A DNA stretch of 64,000 nt. Source: Streptomyces sp. NBC_01463 (GTDB taxonomy: Bacteria; Actinomycetota; Actinomycetes; Streptomycetales; Streptomycetaceae). How positions within the stretch are numbered: position 1 is the stretch's first letter; every line of letters starts with the position of its first letter. The notes beneath the pieces were generated by a model, which worked only from the letters and a program-made list of their open reading frames with translations, did no database searches and was not told the origin of the DNA. The position numbers and the translations under genes are program-made. The DNA lies in the NCBI GenBank assembly GCA_036227345.1, contig CP109468.1:2108001-2172000 (forward strand). Direction: 5' to 3'. Positions 45,522 through 53,432 of the stretch are shown here, one piece after another.

Positions 45522-47844
45522 GCCGGGGCTTCGGTGCGTCCGTGCGGCCCGTCGGCGGGGGGCGGCTGCCCGCGCGGTACGGGAGCGGCCAGGGCGCGCC
45601 CGGTCCCGTGTAGTCCTGTGCGGCCGCCGCGTGGAGCGTCCAGTGCGGGTCGTGGAGATGGGGGCGGGCCAGGGCGCAGAGGTCGGCGCGGCCCGCGAGC
45701 AGCAGTGAGTTGACGTCGTCCCAGGAGGAGATGGCGCCGACCGCGATGACGGGCACGCACAGGGTGTTGCGGATCCGGTCGGCGTACGGGGTCTGGTAGG
45801 AGCGCCCGTACTCGGGCCGCTCGAAGGGGACGACCTGGCCGGTGGAGACGTCGATGGCGTCGGCGCCGTGTGCGACGAAGGCGCGGGCGATCTCGACGGC
45901 GTCCTCACCGGTCGTGCCGCCCTCGGCCCAGTCGGTCGCGGAGATCCGGACGGTCATCGGCCGGTCGTCGGGCCACCGTTCGCGGACCGCGTCGAAGACC
46001 TCGAGCGGGAAGCGGAGCCGGTTCGCCAGGGTGCCGCCGTAGGCGTCGGTGCGGTGGTTGGTGAGCGGGGAGAGGAATCCGGAGAGCAGGTAGCCGTGGG
46101 CGCAGTGAAGTTCGAGGAGGTCGAACCCGCAGGTGTCGGCGCGGGCGGCGGCGGCCGCGAACTGCTCGCGGACGGCGTCCATCCCGGCACGGTCCAGCGC
46201 GTGCGGGGTCTGGTTGACGCCTTCGGCGTACGGGATCGGGGAGGCGGCGGTGAGCGGCCAGTTGCCGCGGTCGAGCGGCTGGTCGATGCCGTCCCACATG
46301 AGCCGGGTGGAGCCCTTGCGGCCGGAGTGGCCGAGCTGGATCCCGATCGCGGTGCCGGGTGAGCCGGTGTGCACGAAGCCGGTGATCCTGCTCCAGGCGG
46401 CCACCTGTTCCGCGGTGTAGAGGCCGGTGCAGCCGGGGGTGATGCGGCCCTCGGGGCTGACGCAGACCATTTCCGTCATGACCAGTCCGGCGCCGCCGAG
46501 CGCCCGGGCGCCGAGGTGCACGAGGTGGAAGTCGCCGGGGACGCCGTCGGTGGCGGAGTACATGTCCATGGGCGAGACGACGACGCGGTTGCGCAGTTCC
46601 AGTCCGCGCAGCCGCAGCGGGGTGAACATCGGCGGGGTGCCCGGCGGGCAGCCGAACTCGTCCTCGACGGCCGCGGTGAAGGAGGCGTCGCGCAGCCGCA
46701 GGTTGTCGTGGGTGACGCGGCGGCTGCGGGTGAGGAGGTTGAAGGCGAACTGGCGGGGCGGCTGGTCGACGTAGGTGCCCAGCTCCTCGAACCAGCGCAG
46801 GCTGGCCGCCGCGGCGCGCTGGGTCGACTCGACGACGGGCCGGCGCTCGTTCTCGTACGCGGCGAGGGCGGCGGGCAGGGTGGGCTGTTCCTCGATGCAG
46901 GCGGCGAGGGCGAGGGCGTCCTCCACGGCGAGTTTGGTGCCGGAGCCGATGGAGAAGTGGGCGGTGTGGGCGGCGTCGCCGATGAGGACGGTGTTGCCGT
47001 GCGACCAGCGTTCGTTGACGACGGTGCGGAAGGTGAGCCAGGAGGAGTTGTGGGAGCGCAGCGGCCGGTGGCCGAGGGCGTCGGCGAAGATCTTGGCGCA
47101 GTGCCGCGTCGACTCCGCCGGGTCGCAGGTGTCGAATCCGGCCGCGCGCCAGACCTCTTCGCGCATCTCGACGATGACGGTCGAGGCGCCGGGTCCGTCC
47201 GGCGCGGAGGGCGACGGGCGGGAGTACGGGTAGGCGTGCAGTTGCATCACGCCGTAGGCGGTCTCGGCGGTCTCGAAGCGGAAGGCGTCGAGGGCGAAGT
47301 CGGCGGCGAGCCAGATGTAGCGGCAGCGGTGGGTGGTGAGGCGGGGGCCGAAGTGCTCCGCCTGGGCGTCGCGGGTGAGGCTGTGCACCCCGTCGGCGGC
47401 GATCACCAGGTCGTGGGAGGCGGCGAGTTCGGCGGCGGACGGCGCCCGTTCGCGGAAGCGGAGGCTCACCCCCAGGCCGGCGCAGCGTTCGTGGAGGATC
47501 TCCAGGAGCCGGCGGCGGCCGAGCGCGGCGAAGCCGTGACCGCCGGAGGTCTGGGTGTGGCCGCGGTGGACGATGTCGATGTCGTCCCAGCGGACGAACT
47601 CGCGCTGGAGGGCGGCGTGGACGGCCGGGTCGGCGTGCTCGATGCCGCCGAGGGTCTCGTCGGAGAGGACGACGCCGAAGCCGAAGGTGTCGTCGGGGGC
47701 GTTGCGCTCCCAGAGGGTGATCTCGCGCTCCGGGCCGAGCCGTTTGAGGAGTGCCGCGGCGTAGAGCCCGCCGGGGCCGCCGCCGATGACGGCGATCCGG
47801 CGGAGCGCGGGCGTCTCGCTGTCGGGGGGTGCCACCCGGATCAC
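45508..47844 (-). CDS. 2-aminobenzoyl-CoA monooxygenase/reductase, bifunctional
   Basis: 778-residue fusion. N-terminal FAD monooxygenase (about 1-395): IAVIGGGPGGLYAAALLKRLGP, VIAADGVHSLTRD and IGDAAHTAHFSIGSGTKLAVEDA. C-terminal old yellow enzyme-type FMN reductase (about 405-760): MFTPLRLRGLELRNRVVVSPM, IGIQLGHSGRKGS, LELHCAHGYLLSGFLSPLTNHRTD. This layout and length match the Azoarcus evansii enzyme (about 785 residues), which hydroxylates and then reduces the ring of 2-aminobenzoyl-CoA. GTG 47844 overlaps the enoyl-CoA hydratase stop (GTGA), supporting this start. Salicylyl-CoA 5-hydroxylase shares the fold and is the main alternative. Confidence 0.93.
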   Translation of the reverse strand: MIRVAPPDSETPALRRIAVIGGGPGGLYAAALLKRLGPEREITLWERNAPDDTFGFGVVLSDETLGGIEHADPAVHAALQREFVRWDDIDIVHRGHTQTSGGHGFAALGRRRLLEILHERCAGLGVSLRFRERAPSAAELAASHDLVIAADGVHSLTRDAQAEHFGPRLTTHRCRYIWLAADFALDAFRFETAETAYGVMQLHAYPYSRPSPSAPDGPGASTVIVEMREEVWRAAGFDTCDPAESTRHCAKIFADALGHRPLRSHNSSWLTFRTVVNERWSHGNTVLIGDAAHTAHFSIGSGTKLAVEDALALAACIEEQPTLPAALAAYENERRPVVESTQRAAAASLRWFEELGTYVDQPPRQFAFNLLTRSRRVTHDNLRLRDASFTAAVEDEFGCPPGTPPMFTPLRLRGLELRNRVVVSPMDMYSATDGVPGDFHLVHLGARALGGAGLVMTEMVCVSPEGRITPGCTGLYTAEQVAAWSRITGFVHTGSPGTAIGIQLGHSGRKGSTRLMWDGIDQPLDRGNWPLTAASPIPYAEGVNQTPHALDRAGMDAVREQFAAAAARADTCGFDLLELHCAHGYLLSGFLSPLTNHRTDAYGGTLANRLRFPLEVFDAVRERWPDDRPMTVRISATDWAEGGTTGEDAVEIARAFVAHGADAIDVSTGQVVPFERPEYGRSYQTPYADRIRNTLCVPVIAVGAISSWDDVNSLLLAGRADLCALARPHLHDPHWTLHAAAAQDYTGPGAPWPLPYRAGSRPPPTGRTDAPKPRLTLG

Positions 47845-48668
47845 CGGCCCTGCCACTTCGGCGGGCGCTTCTCGGTGAACGCCGCGTGGAACTCGGCGTA
47901 GTCCTCGCCGTGCATCAGCAGGGCCTGGGTGGCGGCGTCCATCTCCACGGCGGCGGCCAGCGGCATGTCGAGCTCGGCGGTGAGCAGCGCCTTGGTCTGG
48001 GCGAGGGCGAGCGCGGGTCCGTCCGCGAGGCGGCGGGCGAGCGCCGCGGCCTGTTCGTCGGCCCGGCCCTCCTCGGCCAGTTCGCTGATGAGTCCGATCC
48101 TCTCGGCCTCGGGGGCGCGGACGGGTTCGCCCAGCATCAGCAGCCGGGTGGCGTGGCCGAGGCCGACGACCCGGGGCAGCAGATAGGCCGCGCCCATGTC
48201 CCCGCCGGAGAGCCCGACGCGGGTGAAGAGGAAGGCGAACCGGGCGGAGGGGTCGGCGATGCGGAAGTCGGCGGCCAGGGCGAGGACGGCACCGGCTCCG
48301 GCGGCGACCCCGTGCACGGCGGCGACGACGGGGAACGGGCACTCCCGCAGGGCCCGTACGACCTGGCCCGTCATCCGGTTGAAGTCCAGCAGCTGGGCGG
48401 TGTCCATCGCGAGGGTGGCGCCGATGATCTCGTCGACATCGCCGCCGGAGCAGAAGCCGCGCCCCTCGCCGGCCAGCACCAGGGCCCGTACCGAGCGCTC
48501 CCGCGTGAGCTCGGCCAGCAGGTCACGCAGGTCGGCGTAGGCGCCGAAGGTCAGCGCGTTGAGCTTCTCGGGGCGGGCGAGGGTGACGGTGGCGACACCG
48601 TCGCGCGTCGTGACCCGCAGATGCTGCCAGTTCTCCGTACGGGGCGCGGAGCTGGGAAACGGACTCAT
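47841..48668 (-). CDS. Enoyl-CoA hydratase/isomerase family protein
   Basis: 275-residue crotonase. Oxyanion-hole region EGRGFCSGGDVDEI (about 67-80) and PVVAAVHGVAAGAGAVLALAADFRIAD. The second catalytic position reads GLSGGDMGAAYLLPR, Asp where hydratases usually have Glu, so isomerase or hydrolase activity is possible. First gene of a two-gene operon with the monooxygenase/reductase; the operator copy at 48716 lies just upstream. A role in ring opening or hydration of the reduced 2-aminobenzoyl-CoA product is inferred. Confidence 0.93.
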   Translation of the reverse strand: MSPFPSSAPRTENWQHLRVTTRDGVATVTLARPEKLNALTFGAYADLRDLLAELTRERSVRALVLAGEGRGFCSGGDVDEIIGATLAMDTAQLLDFNRMTGQVVRALRECPFPVVAAVHGVAAGAGAVLALAADFRIADPSARFAFLFTRVGLSGGDMGAAYLLPRVVGLGHATRLLMLGEPVRAPEAERIGLISELAEEGRADEQAAALARRLADGPALALAQTKALLTAELDMPLAAAVEMDAATQALLMHGEDYAEFHAAFTEKRPPKWQGR

Positions 48669-48715
48669 GGAGGGTGGTCCCCTTCAGCCGTCGGGCTGCT
48701 GCCTGACCCCCGAAT

Positions 48716-48754
48716 TTATCACTCGTACGTGACTTCCGTCACGAGTACACGATA
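48716..48754. promoter_or_regulatory. Anthranilate regulon operator, copy 2
   Basis: TTATC, 9 bp, TGACTTCCGTCAC, 6 bp, ACGATA, 48 bp upstream of the enoyl-CoA hydratase start. 12 of 13 core bases equal copy 1, with the same 9-bp spacing to TTATC. On the minus strand GTGACG, 18 bp, TAAATT could be the promoter overlapped by it. Confidence 0.65.
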
Positions 48755-48832
48755 AGGAGCGGGGAAGACAGTAGTGACGAACGTCCCCTTCGTACCGGTC
48801 GGCAGGCCCTTGCCCGTGTCGTGGGGCTTCGT

Positions 48833-48846
48833 ATGGTTGAAACCAT
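48833..48846. promoter_or_regulatory. Perfect palindrome before the ATP-binding protein gene
   Basis: ATGGTT-GA-AACCAT, a 14-bp inverted repeat six bases upstream of the TTG start at 48853. It also contains a 4-codon ATG frame (48845-48856). A small operator or leader element is possible. Confidence 0.35.
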
Positions 48847-48852
48847 GAAGTC

Positions 48853-49359
48853 TTGAGCTCACGAAAGATTGAGCCCGGGACCGTCCACGCCCTCTCGAAC
48901 GGAAACGCCGCCGTGCCGCCCGATGTCCCCGCACCCGCCTCCTGGCGTATCGCCCTGCCGCACTCCGCGGCCGCGGTGCCGATCGCCCGCGCGCTGATCC
49001 GTACGGTGCTGGCCGACATCGACACCGGCACGGAAGCCCCGGCCGACAGCTACACCGCCGAGCTGCTGACCGCGGAGCTGGTGGCCAACGCCGTGGAGCA
49101 CACCCCCGGCGACGAGCCCGTCGAGCTGGTGGTGGAGCTCCTGCCGAACGGCTGCCAGGTGGAGGTCCACGACGGCGATCCGGCCCCGCCGGGCGATCTG
49201 TCCCGCCCGGAGCCGGGCTGCGAGCCCGATCCGTGGCAGGAGCACGGCCGGGGGCTGCTGCTGATCCGCACCCTCAGCTCGTCCTGCGGCCACCGCACGA
49301 CCGAGCGCGGCAAGGCGGTGTGGTTCACCCTGCCGTCGCCCGCCGGGCCCACCCCCTGA
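48853..49359 (+). CDS. Anti-sigma-factor-like ATP-binding protein
   Basis: 168-residue HATPase_c protein of the SpoIIAB/RsbW-like type abundant in Streptomyces. N-box ELLTAELVANAVEHT (about 74-88), G1-like VHDGDPAPP and G2 HGRGLLLIRTLSSSCG. Such proteins bind sigma factors or anti-sigma antagonists. The start is uncertain: TTG 48853 is used, GTG 48913 is possible. It converges on the permease gene with a 13-bp gap. The partner is not in the window. Confidence 0.85.
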   Translation: MSSRKIEPGTVHALSNGNAAVPPDVPAPASWRIALPHSAAAVPIARALIRTVLADIDTGTEAPADSYTAELLTAELVANAVEHTPGDEPVELVVELLPNGCQVEVHDGDPAPPGDLSRPEPGCEPDPWQEHGRGLLLIRTLSSSCGHRTTERGKAVWFTLPSPAGPTP

Positions 49360-49372
49360 CCGGGCGGCCGCC

Positions 49373-50800
49373 TCAGGCTCCGGACCGGCCCGCCAGCCGC
49401 GACCGACGACGCCCGTAGCAGGAGTACACCCCCGCGCCGACGGCCAGGAACACCGCGAACTGCACCCAGGTCGACCAGCCCGTCCCGTACATCAGATAGA
49501 CGCAGAAGCCGACACCGAGGACCGGGCTCAGCGGGTACAGCGGGACCCGGAAGGGGCCCTTCACCTCGGGGTTGCGGCGGCGCAGCACGATCACGGCGAC
49601 GTTGACCGCGACCATCGTGGCGAGCGTCCCGATCGTGGTCAGGCTGACCACCACGTCGAGCGAGGAGAAGGCCGCCGGGACGGCGAAGACGACGGCGACG
49701 ATCCAGGTGTTGGCAACGGGTGTCGCGGTGCGCGGCGAGACCCGCTCGAAGACCCGCGGGATCAGGCCGTCGCGGGACATCGACATCAGGATGCGGGTCT
49801 GTCCGTACATCACGGCGAGGACGACCGAGGCGATGGCGACGATCGCGCCGAACGCGATGATCCCGCCGCCGACGGTGGAACCGGTGACCTGGTCGACGAT
49901 CAGCGAGAGGGCGGCGGGCTTGTCGGAGACGGCGTCCGGGCCGAGGGCGCCGATCGCGGCGAGCGCGACCGCGCAGTAGAGCAGGGTGACCAGGCCGATG
50001 CAGATCATGATCGCGATCGGGATGTTCCGCCGCGGGTTCCTGACCTCCTCGCCCGCTGTCGTGATGGCGTCGAAGCCGATGTACGAGAAGAACGCCAGCG
50101 ACGCCCCCGCGGTGACGCCGCCCGCACCGTGGGCCACGAACGGCGTGAGGTTGCCGTGCTCGAAGGCCGTGAAGGCGATGACGCAGAACATGATCAGGAT
50201 GGTGATCTTGAGGACGGCCATCGCGGCGGTGGCACCGGCGCTCTCCCGGATGCCGCGCACCAGCAGCGTCGCGGCCATCATCACCACGACGACGGCGGGC
50301 AGATTGATCACGCCGCCGTCGCCGGGGCCGGCCGAGAGCGCGTCCGGCAGCTGCCACCCGAACAGGCTGTCGAGCAGTTCGTTGACGTACTGGCTCCAGC
50401 CCACCGCCACCGCGGAGACCGAGACGCCGTACTCCAGGAGCAGGCACCAGCCGACGAGGAAGGCGGCGCGTTCGCCGAGGGTGGCGTAGGCGAAGGAGTA
50501 CGAGCTGCCGGAGACCGGGATCGCGCTGCCCAGCTCGGCGAACGAGAACGCGGTGAAGATGCAGGTGACCGCCGCGAGGACGAAGGACAGCACGACGGCC
50601 GGCCCGGCCTCGGCGACGCTGTCGGACAGCCCGACGAAGATTCCGGTGCCGACGACGGCGCCGACCCCGAAGCACACCAGCTGGAAGAGCCCCATGGTGC
50701 GCCTGAGCCCATGACCCTCCAGGTCGGCTCCGGACTCGGCGATGAGCTGGTGGGGATCCTTGACGCGGTGCGGCGGGCCGGGCGGGCGCAGGGGGCTCAC
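49373..50800 (-). CDS. APC family amino acid permease
   Basis: 475-residue amino acid transporter with 12 predicted helices. Family motifs: GLFQLVCFGVGAVVGTGIFVGLSD in helix 1, SFVLAAVTCIFTAFSFAELGSAIPVSGSSYSFAYATLG, and FFSYIGFDAITTAGEEVRNPRRNIP. It resembles cationic amino acid (CAT-like) permeases. Downstream of ornithine carbamoyltransferase and arginine deiminase on the same strand, it may import arginine or exchange arginine/ornithine (inference). Start GTG 50800 is tentative; the frame continues upstream without motifs. A terminator separates it from the carbamoyltransferase gene, so it likely has its own promoter. Confidence 0.88.
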   Translation of the reverse strand: MSPLRPPGPPHRVKDPHQLIAESGADLEGHGLRRTMGLFQLVCFGVGAVVGTGIFVGLSDSVAEAGPAVVLSFVLAAVTCIFTAFSFAELGSAIPVSGSSYSFAYATLGERAAFLVGWCLLLEYGVSVSAVAVGWSQYVNELLDSLFGWQLPDALSAGPGDGGVINLPAVVVVMMAATLLVRGIRESAGATAAMAVLKITILIMFCVIAFTAFEHGNLTPFVAHGAGGVTAGASLAFFSYIGFDAITTAGEEVRNPRRNIPIAIMICIGLVTLLYCAVALAAIGALGPDAVSDKPAALSLIVDQVTGSTVGGGIIAFGAIVAIASVVLAVMYGQTRILMSMSRDGLIPRVFERVSPRTATPVANTWIVAVVFAVPAAFSSLDVVVSLTTIGTLATMVAVNVAVIVLRRRNPEVKGPFRVPLYPLSPVLGVGFCVYLMYGTGWSTWVQFAVFLAVGAGVYSCYGRRRSRLAGRSGA

Positions 50801-50874
50801 GGCGGTGTTCTCATCTCTGGCGGTGCAGGTGGGGGGAGGGCGCGGCGAGGGCGTGGGGGCCGGTCGCGCACACG

Positions 50875-50909
50875 AAAAATGGGGTTCGAGCGTGCGAGCT
50901 CGAACCCCA
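50875..50909 (-). terminator. Intrinsic terminator of the ornithine carbamoyltransferase gene
   Basis: A 12-bp stem (TGGGGTTCGAGC / GCTCGAACCCCA) with a 6-nt loop. On the minus strand it is followed by TTTTT (50879-50875). A rare canonical T-tract terminator for this GC-rich genome, 74 bp past the gene end. Confidence 0.85.
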
Positions 50910-50938
50910 CCAACGGCGACCATAATAGGCCCCCGTAC

Positions 50939-50970
50939 GCATGTTCACCCAATTGGCCGCATGAACATGC
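50939..50970. promoter_or_regulatory. Inverted repeat between OTC and permease genes
   Basis: GCATGTTCA and TGAACATGC, perfect 9-bp arms, 14-nt centre containing the palindrome CCAATTGG. It begins 12 bp after the OTC stop, upstream of the T-tract terminator. It may be an operator for the permease or an RNA stem. The regulator is unknown. Confidence 0.45.
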
Positions 50971-50982
50971 GATATGTCCGCG

Positions 50983-51984
50983 TCAGCGCCCCATCGTCGC
51001 CACCAGCACGGCCTTGATCGTGTGCATCCGGTTCTCCGCCTCGTCGAAGACGACGGAGTGGCCGGACTCGAAGACCTCGTCGCTGACCTCCAGCTCGGTC
51101 AGACCGTGCCGGGCGTGGATGTCGCGCGCCACCTTGGTGCCGAGGTCGTGGAAGGCCGGGAGGCAGTGCAGGAACTTCACGTCGTCGTTCCCGCTGGCCC
51201 TGAGGACGTCCATGGTGACGGCGTACGGCGCGAGCGCGGCGATGCGCTCGTCCCAGATCTCCTTGGGCTCCCCCATCGAGACCCAGACGTCGGTGGCGAC
51301 GAAGTCGGCTCCGCGGACTCCCTCGGCGATGTCCTCGGTGAGCGTGACCGTCGCCCCGCTGCCGGCGGCGAGCTTCTGGGCCTGTGCGACGACGGACTCG
51401 GCGGGCCAGTAGGCCTTCGGCGCGACGATCCGGACGTCCATGCCCAGCAGGGCGCCGGTGACGAGGTAGGAGTTGCCCGTGTTGAAGCGCGCGTCGCCGA
51501 GGTAGGCGAAGGCGATGCGGTCCAGCGGCTTCCCGCTGTGCTCGGCCATCGTCAGGACGTCGGCGAGCATCTGGGTGGGGTGCCAGTCGTCGGTCAGCCC
51601 GTTGAAGACGGGCACGCCGGCGTGGGCCGCGAGCTCCTCGACGGCCTCCTGGCTGTCACCGCGGTACTCGATCCCGTCGAACATCCGGCCGAGGACACGG
51701 GCGGTGTCCTTCACGGACTCCTTGTGCCCCAGCTGCGAGCCGGCGGGGTCGAGGTACGTGGTCGACGCGCCCTGGTCGGCGGCGGCCACCTCGAAGGCGC
51801 AGCGGGTGCGGGTCGAGGTCTTCTCGAAGATCAGCGCGATGTTCCTGCCGCGCAGCCGCTGGACCTCGGTCCCCGCCTTCTTGGCCGCCTTGAGCTCGGC
51901 GGCCAGGGCGATCAGGCCGCGGAACTCCTCGGCCGTGAGGTCCAGCTCCTTGACGAAGTGGCGGCCTGCGAGGTCTATGGCCAT
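50983..51984 (-). CDS. argF: Ornithine carbamoyltransferase
   Basis: 333-residue trimeric enzyme interconverting citrulline plus phosphate with ornithine plus carbamoyl phosphate. Carbamoyl phosphate site STRTR in [13 protein letters not shown] (about 55-67), ornithine loop [16 protein letters not shown] and the HCLP motif in [13 protein letters not shown] 51984 follows AGGAG; an upstream in-frame ATG lacks one. Next to arginine deiminase, it probably works in the catabolic direction (ArcB role), though the sequence cannot settle this. Confidence 0.95.
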   Translation of the reverse strand: MAIDLAGRHFVKELDLTAEEFRGLIALAAELKAAKKAGTEVQRLRGRNIALIFEKTSTRTRCAFEVAAADQGASTTYLDPAGSQLGHKESVKDTARVLGRMFDGIEYRGDSQEAVEELAAHAGVPVFNGLTDDWHPTQMLADVLTMAEHSGKPLDRIAFAYLGDARFNTGNSYLVTGALLGMDVRIVAPKAYWPAESVVAQAQKLAAGSGATVTLTEDIAEGVRGADFVATDVWVSMGEPKEIWDERIAALAPYAVTMDVLRASGNDDVKFLHCLPAFHDLGTKVARDIHARHGLTELEVSDEVFESGHSVVFDEAENRMHTIKAVLVATMGR

Positions 51985-52035
51985 GGTTCTGCTCCTGGGT
52001 CGGGCGGGGGGACGCATACGATAACCCTGGAAGTC

Positions 52036-52059
52036 TATACGACGCATTGCATCGATATA
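52036..52059. promoter_or_regulatory. AT-rich inverted repeat upstream of the OTC gene
   Basis: TATACGA and TCGATATA flank a 9-bp centre (CGCATTGCA), with outer TCT/AGA also matching. It lies 50-75 bp before the OTC start and is the only AT-rich spot in the gap. A likely promoter/operator. An ArgR-type site is possible but was not matched to a consensus. Confidence 0.45.
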
Positions 52060-52098
52060 CAGAGCCTTCCGGGGTTCGCTTGCGCCCCCGCACCCCCG

Positions 52099-53331
52099 CT
52101 ACACCGGTTCGCGGACCACCGGGCAGCTCATGCAGCGGGGGCCGCCCCGGCCGCGGCCCAGTTCGCTGCCGCGGATCTCGATGACCTCGATGCCCTCCTT
52201 GCGCAGGTGCGCGTTGGTGGTGGCGTTGCGCTCGTAGGCGACGACGACGCCCGGTTCGACGGCGAGGACGTTGCACCCGTCGTCCCACTGCTCGCGCTCG
52301 GCCGCGTGCACGTCCTGGGTGGCGGTCAGGACCCGGATCGAGTCCAGCCCCAGTGCCTCGGCGATGGCACGGTGCATGTGCTCGGGCGGATGGTCGGTGA
52401 CCTTGAGGTCGCGCGGCCCGTCGCCGGGTTCGATGGTGTACGAGCGCAGCATGCCCAGGCCCGCGTACTTGGTGAAGGTGTCCCCGTCGACCATCGTCAT
52501 CACGGTGTCCAGGTGCATGAACGCCCGGCTCTTGGGCATGTCGAGCGCCACGATCGACCGGGCCGACCCGGCGTCGAAGAGCCCTCGCGCCAGCATCTCC
52601 ACCGCCTGCGGGGTGGTGCGCTCGCTCATCCCGATGAGAACGGCGCCCCGGCCGATGACGAGGACGTCGCCGCCCTCGATGGTGGAGGGGTAGTCGTCCT
52701 GGCCCTCCGACCAGTGGTGGAAGGCTCCCGCGTCGGGTCCCGTGAACAGCGGATGGTGCCGGTAGATCGCCTCGAAGTGCACGGTCTCGCGCTGCCGGGC
52801 GGGCCAGCGCATCGCGTTGATGGAGACGCCGTCGTAGATCCAGGCCGAGGTGTCACGGGTGAAGAGGTGGTTCGGCAGCGGACCGAGCAGGAAGTCGTCC
52901 AGGTCCATGACGTGGAAGCGCACCGAGGTCGGTTCACGGAACCGCTCCAGGAACTCCCGCTTGGTCATCCCGCCGACCAGGGCCTCGCACAGCTCGGGGG
53001 CGGACAGTTCCTCGAAGGCGGCCCGCAGATGCTCGGTGGCGAGCGGCCCGTACTCCTTCTCCGCGAAGACCCGGTCCAGGACGAGCCGGCGGGCCACGGG
53101 AATCTCCAGCGACTCCTGGAGCAGGTCACCGAAGAGATGCACCTCCACCCCGCGGTCGCGCAGCACGTCCGCGAAGCCGTCGTGCTCCTGGCGGGCGCGC
53201 CGCACCCACAGCACGTCGTCGAAGAGCAGTGCGTCCTTGTTGCTCGGAGTGAGCCGTTTCAGTTCCAGATCGGGGCGGTGCAGGATGACGCGGCGCAGCC
53301 GCCCGGCCTCGGAGTCGACATGGAATCCCAT
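52099..53331 (-). CDS. arcA: Arginine deiminase
   Basis: 410-residue enzyme hydrolysing L-arginine to citrulline and ammonia. Motifs: [20 protein letters not shown] near the N-terminus, FTRDTSAWI, the catalytic [10 protein letters not shown] and [12 protein letters not shown], and the nucleophile Cys in [15 protein letters not shown] near the C-terminus. ATG 53331 opens on the family N-terminus ([14 protein letters not shown]). Together with OTC and the permease it forms an arginine deiminase-type locus. No carbamate kinase gene is in the window. Confidence 0.96.
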   Translation of the reverse strand: MGFHVDSEAGRLRRVILHRPDLELKRLTPSNKDALLFDDVLWVRRARQEHDGFADVLRDRGVEVHLFGDLLQESLEIPVARRLVLDRVFAEKEYGPLATEHLRAAFEELSAPELCEALVGGMTKREFLERFREPTSVRFHVMDLDDFLLGPLPNHLFTRDTSAWIYDGVSINAMRWPARQRETVHFEAIYRHHPLFTGPDAGAFHHWSEGQDDYPSTIEGGDVLVIGRGAVLIGMSERTTPQAVEMLARGLFDAGSARSIVALDMPKSRAFMHLDTVMTMVDGDTFTKYAGLGMLRSYTIEPGDGPRDLKVTDHPPEHMHRAIAEALGLDSIRVLTATQDVHAAEREQWDDGCNVLAVEPGVVVAYERNATTNAHLRKEGIEVIEIRGSELGRGRGGPRCMSCPVVREPV

Positions 53332-53389
53332 GCCCTCATCCTCACCGCGCGGGACGCGGTTCACCCGGCGAATCGCCAGCCGGTTCCGT

Positions 53390-53424
53390 CGGCGGGCGGG
53401 GACCTTCTCGGTCCCCGCCCGCCG
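53390..53424 (-). terminator. Terminator after the Pnkp gene
   Basis: A perfect 15-bp stem (CGGCGGGCGGGGACC / GGTCCCCGCCCGCCG) with a 5-nt loop, 9 bp past the stop at 53433. Confidence 0.8.
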
Positions 53425-53432
53425 GTGCGTCA

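Noticed and set aside
50880..50909. GGTTCGA-type sequence suggesting a tRNA T-arm
   Set aside because: No acceptor, D or anticodon arms. It is a simple 12-bp hairpin with a T-tract on the minus strand, a terminator.
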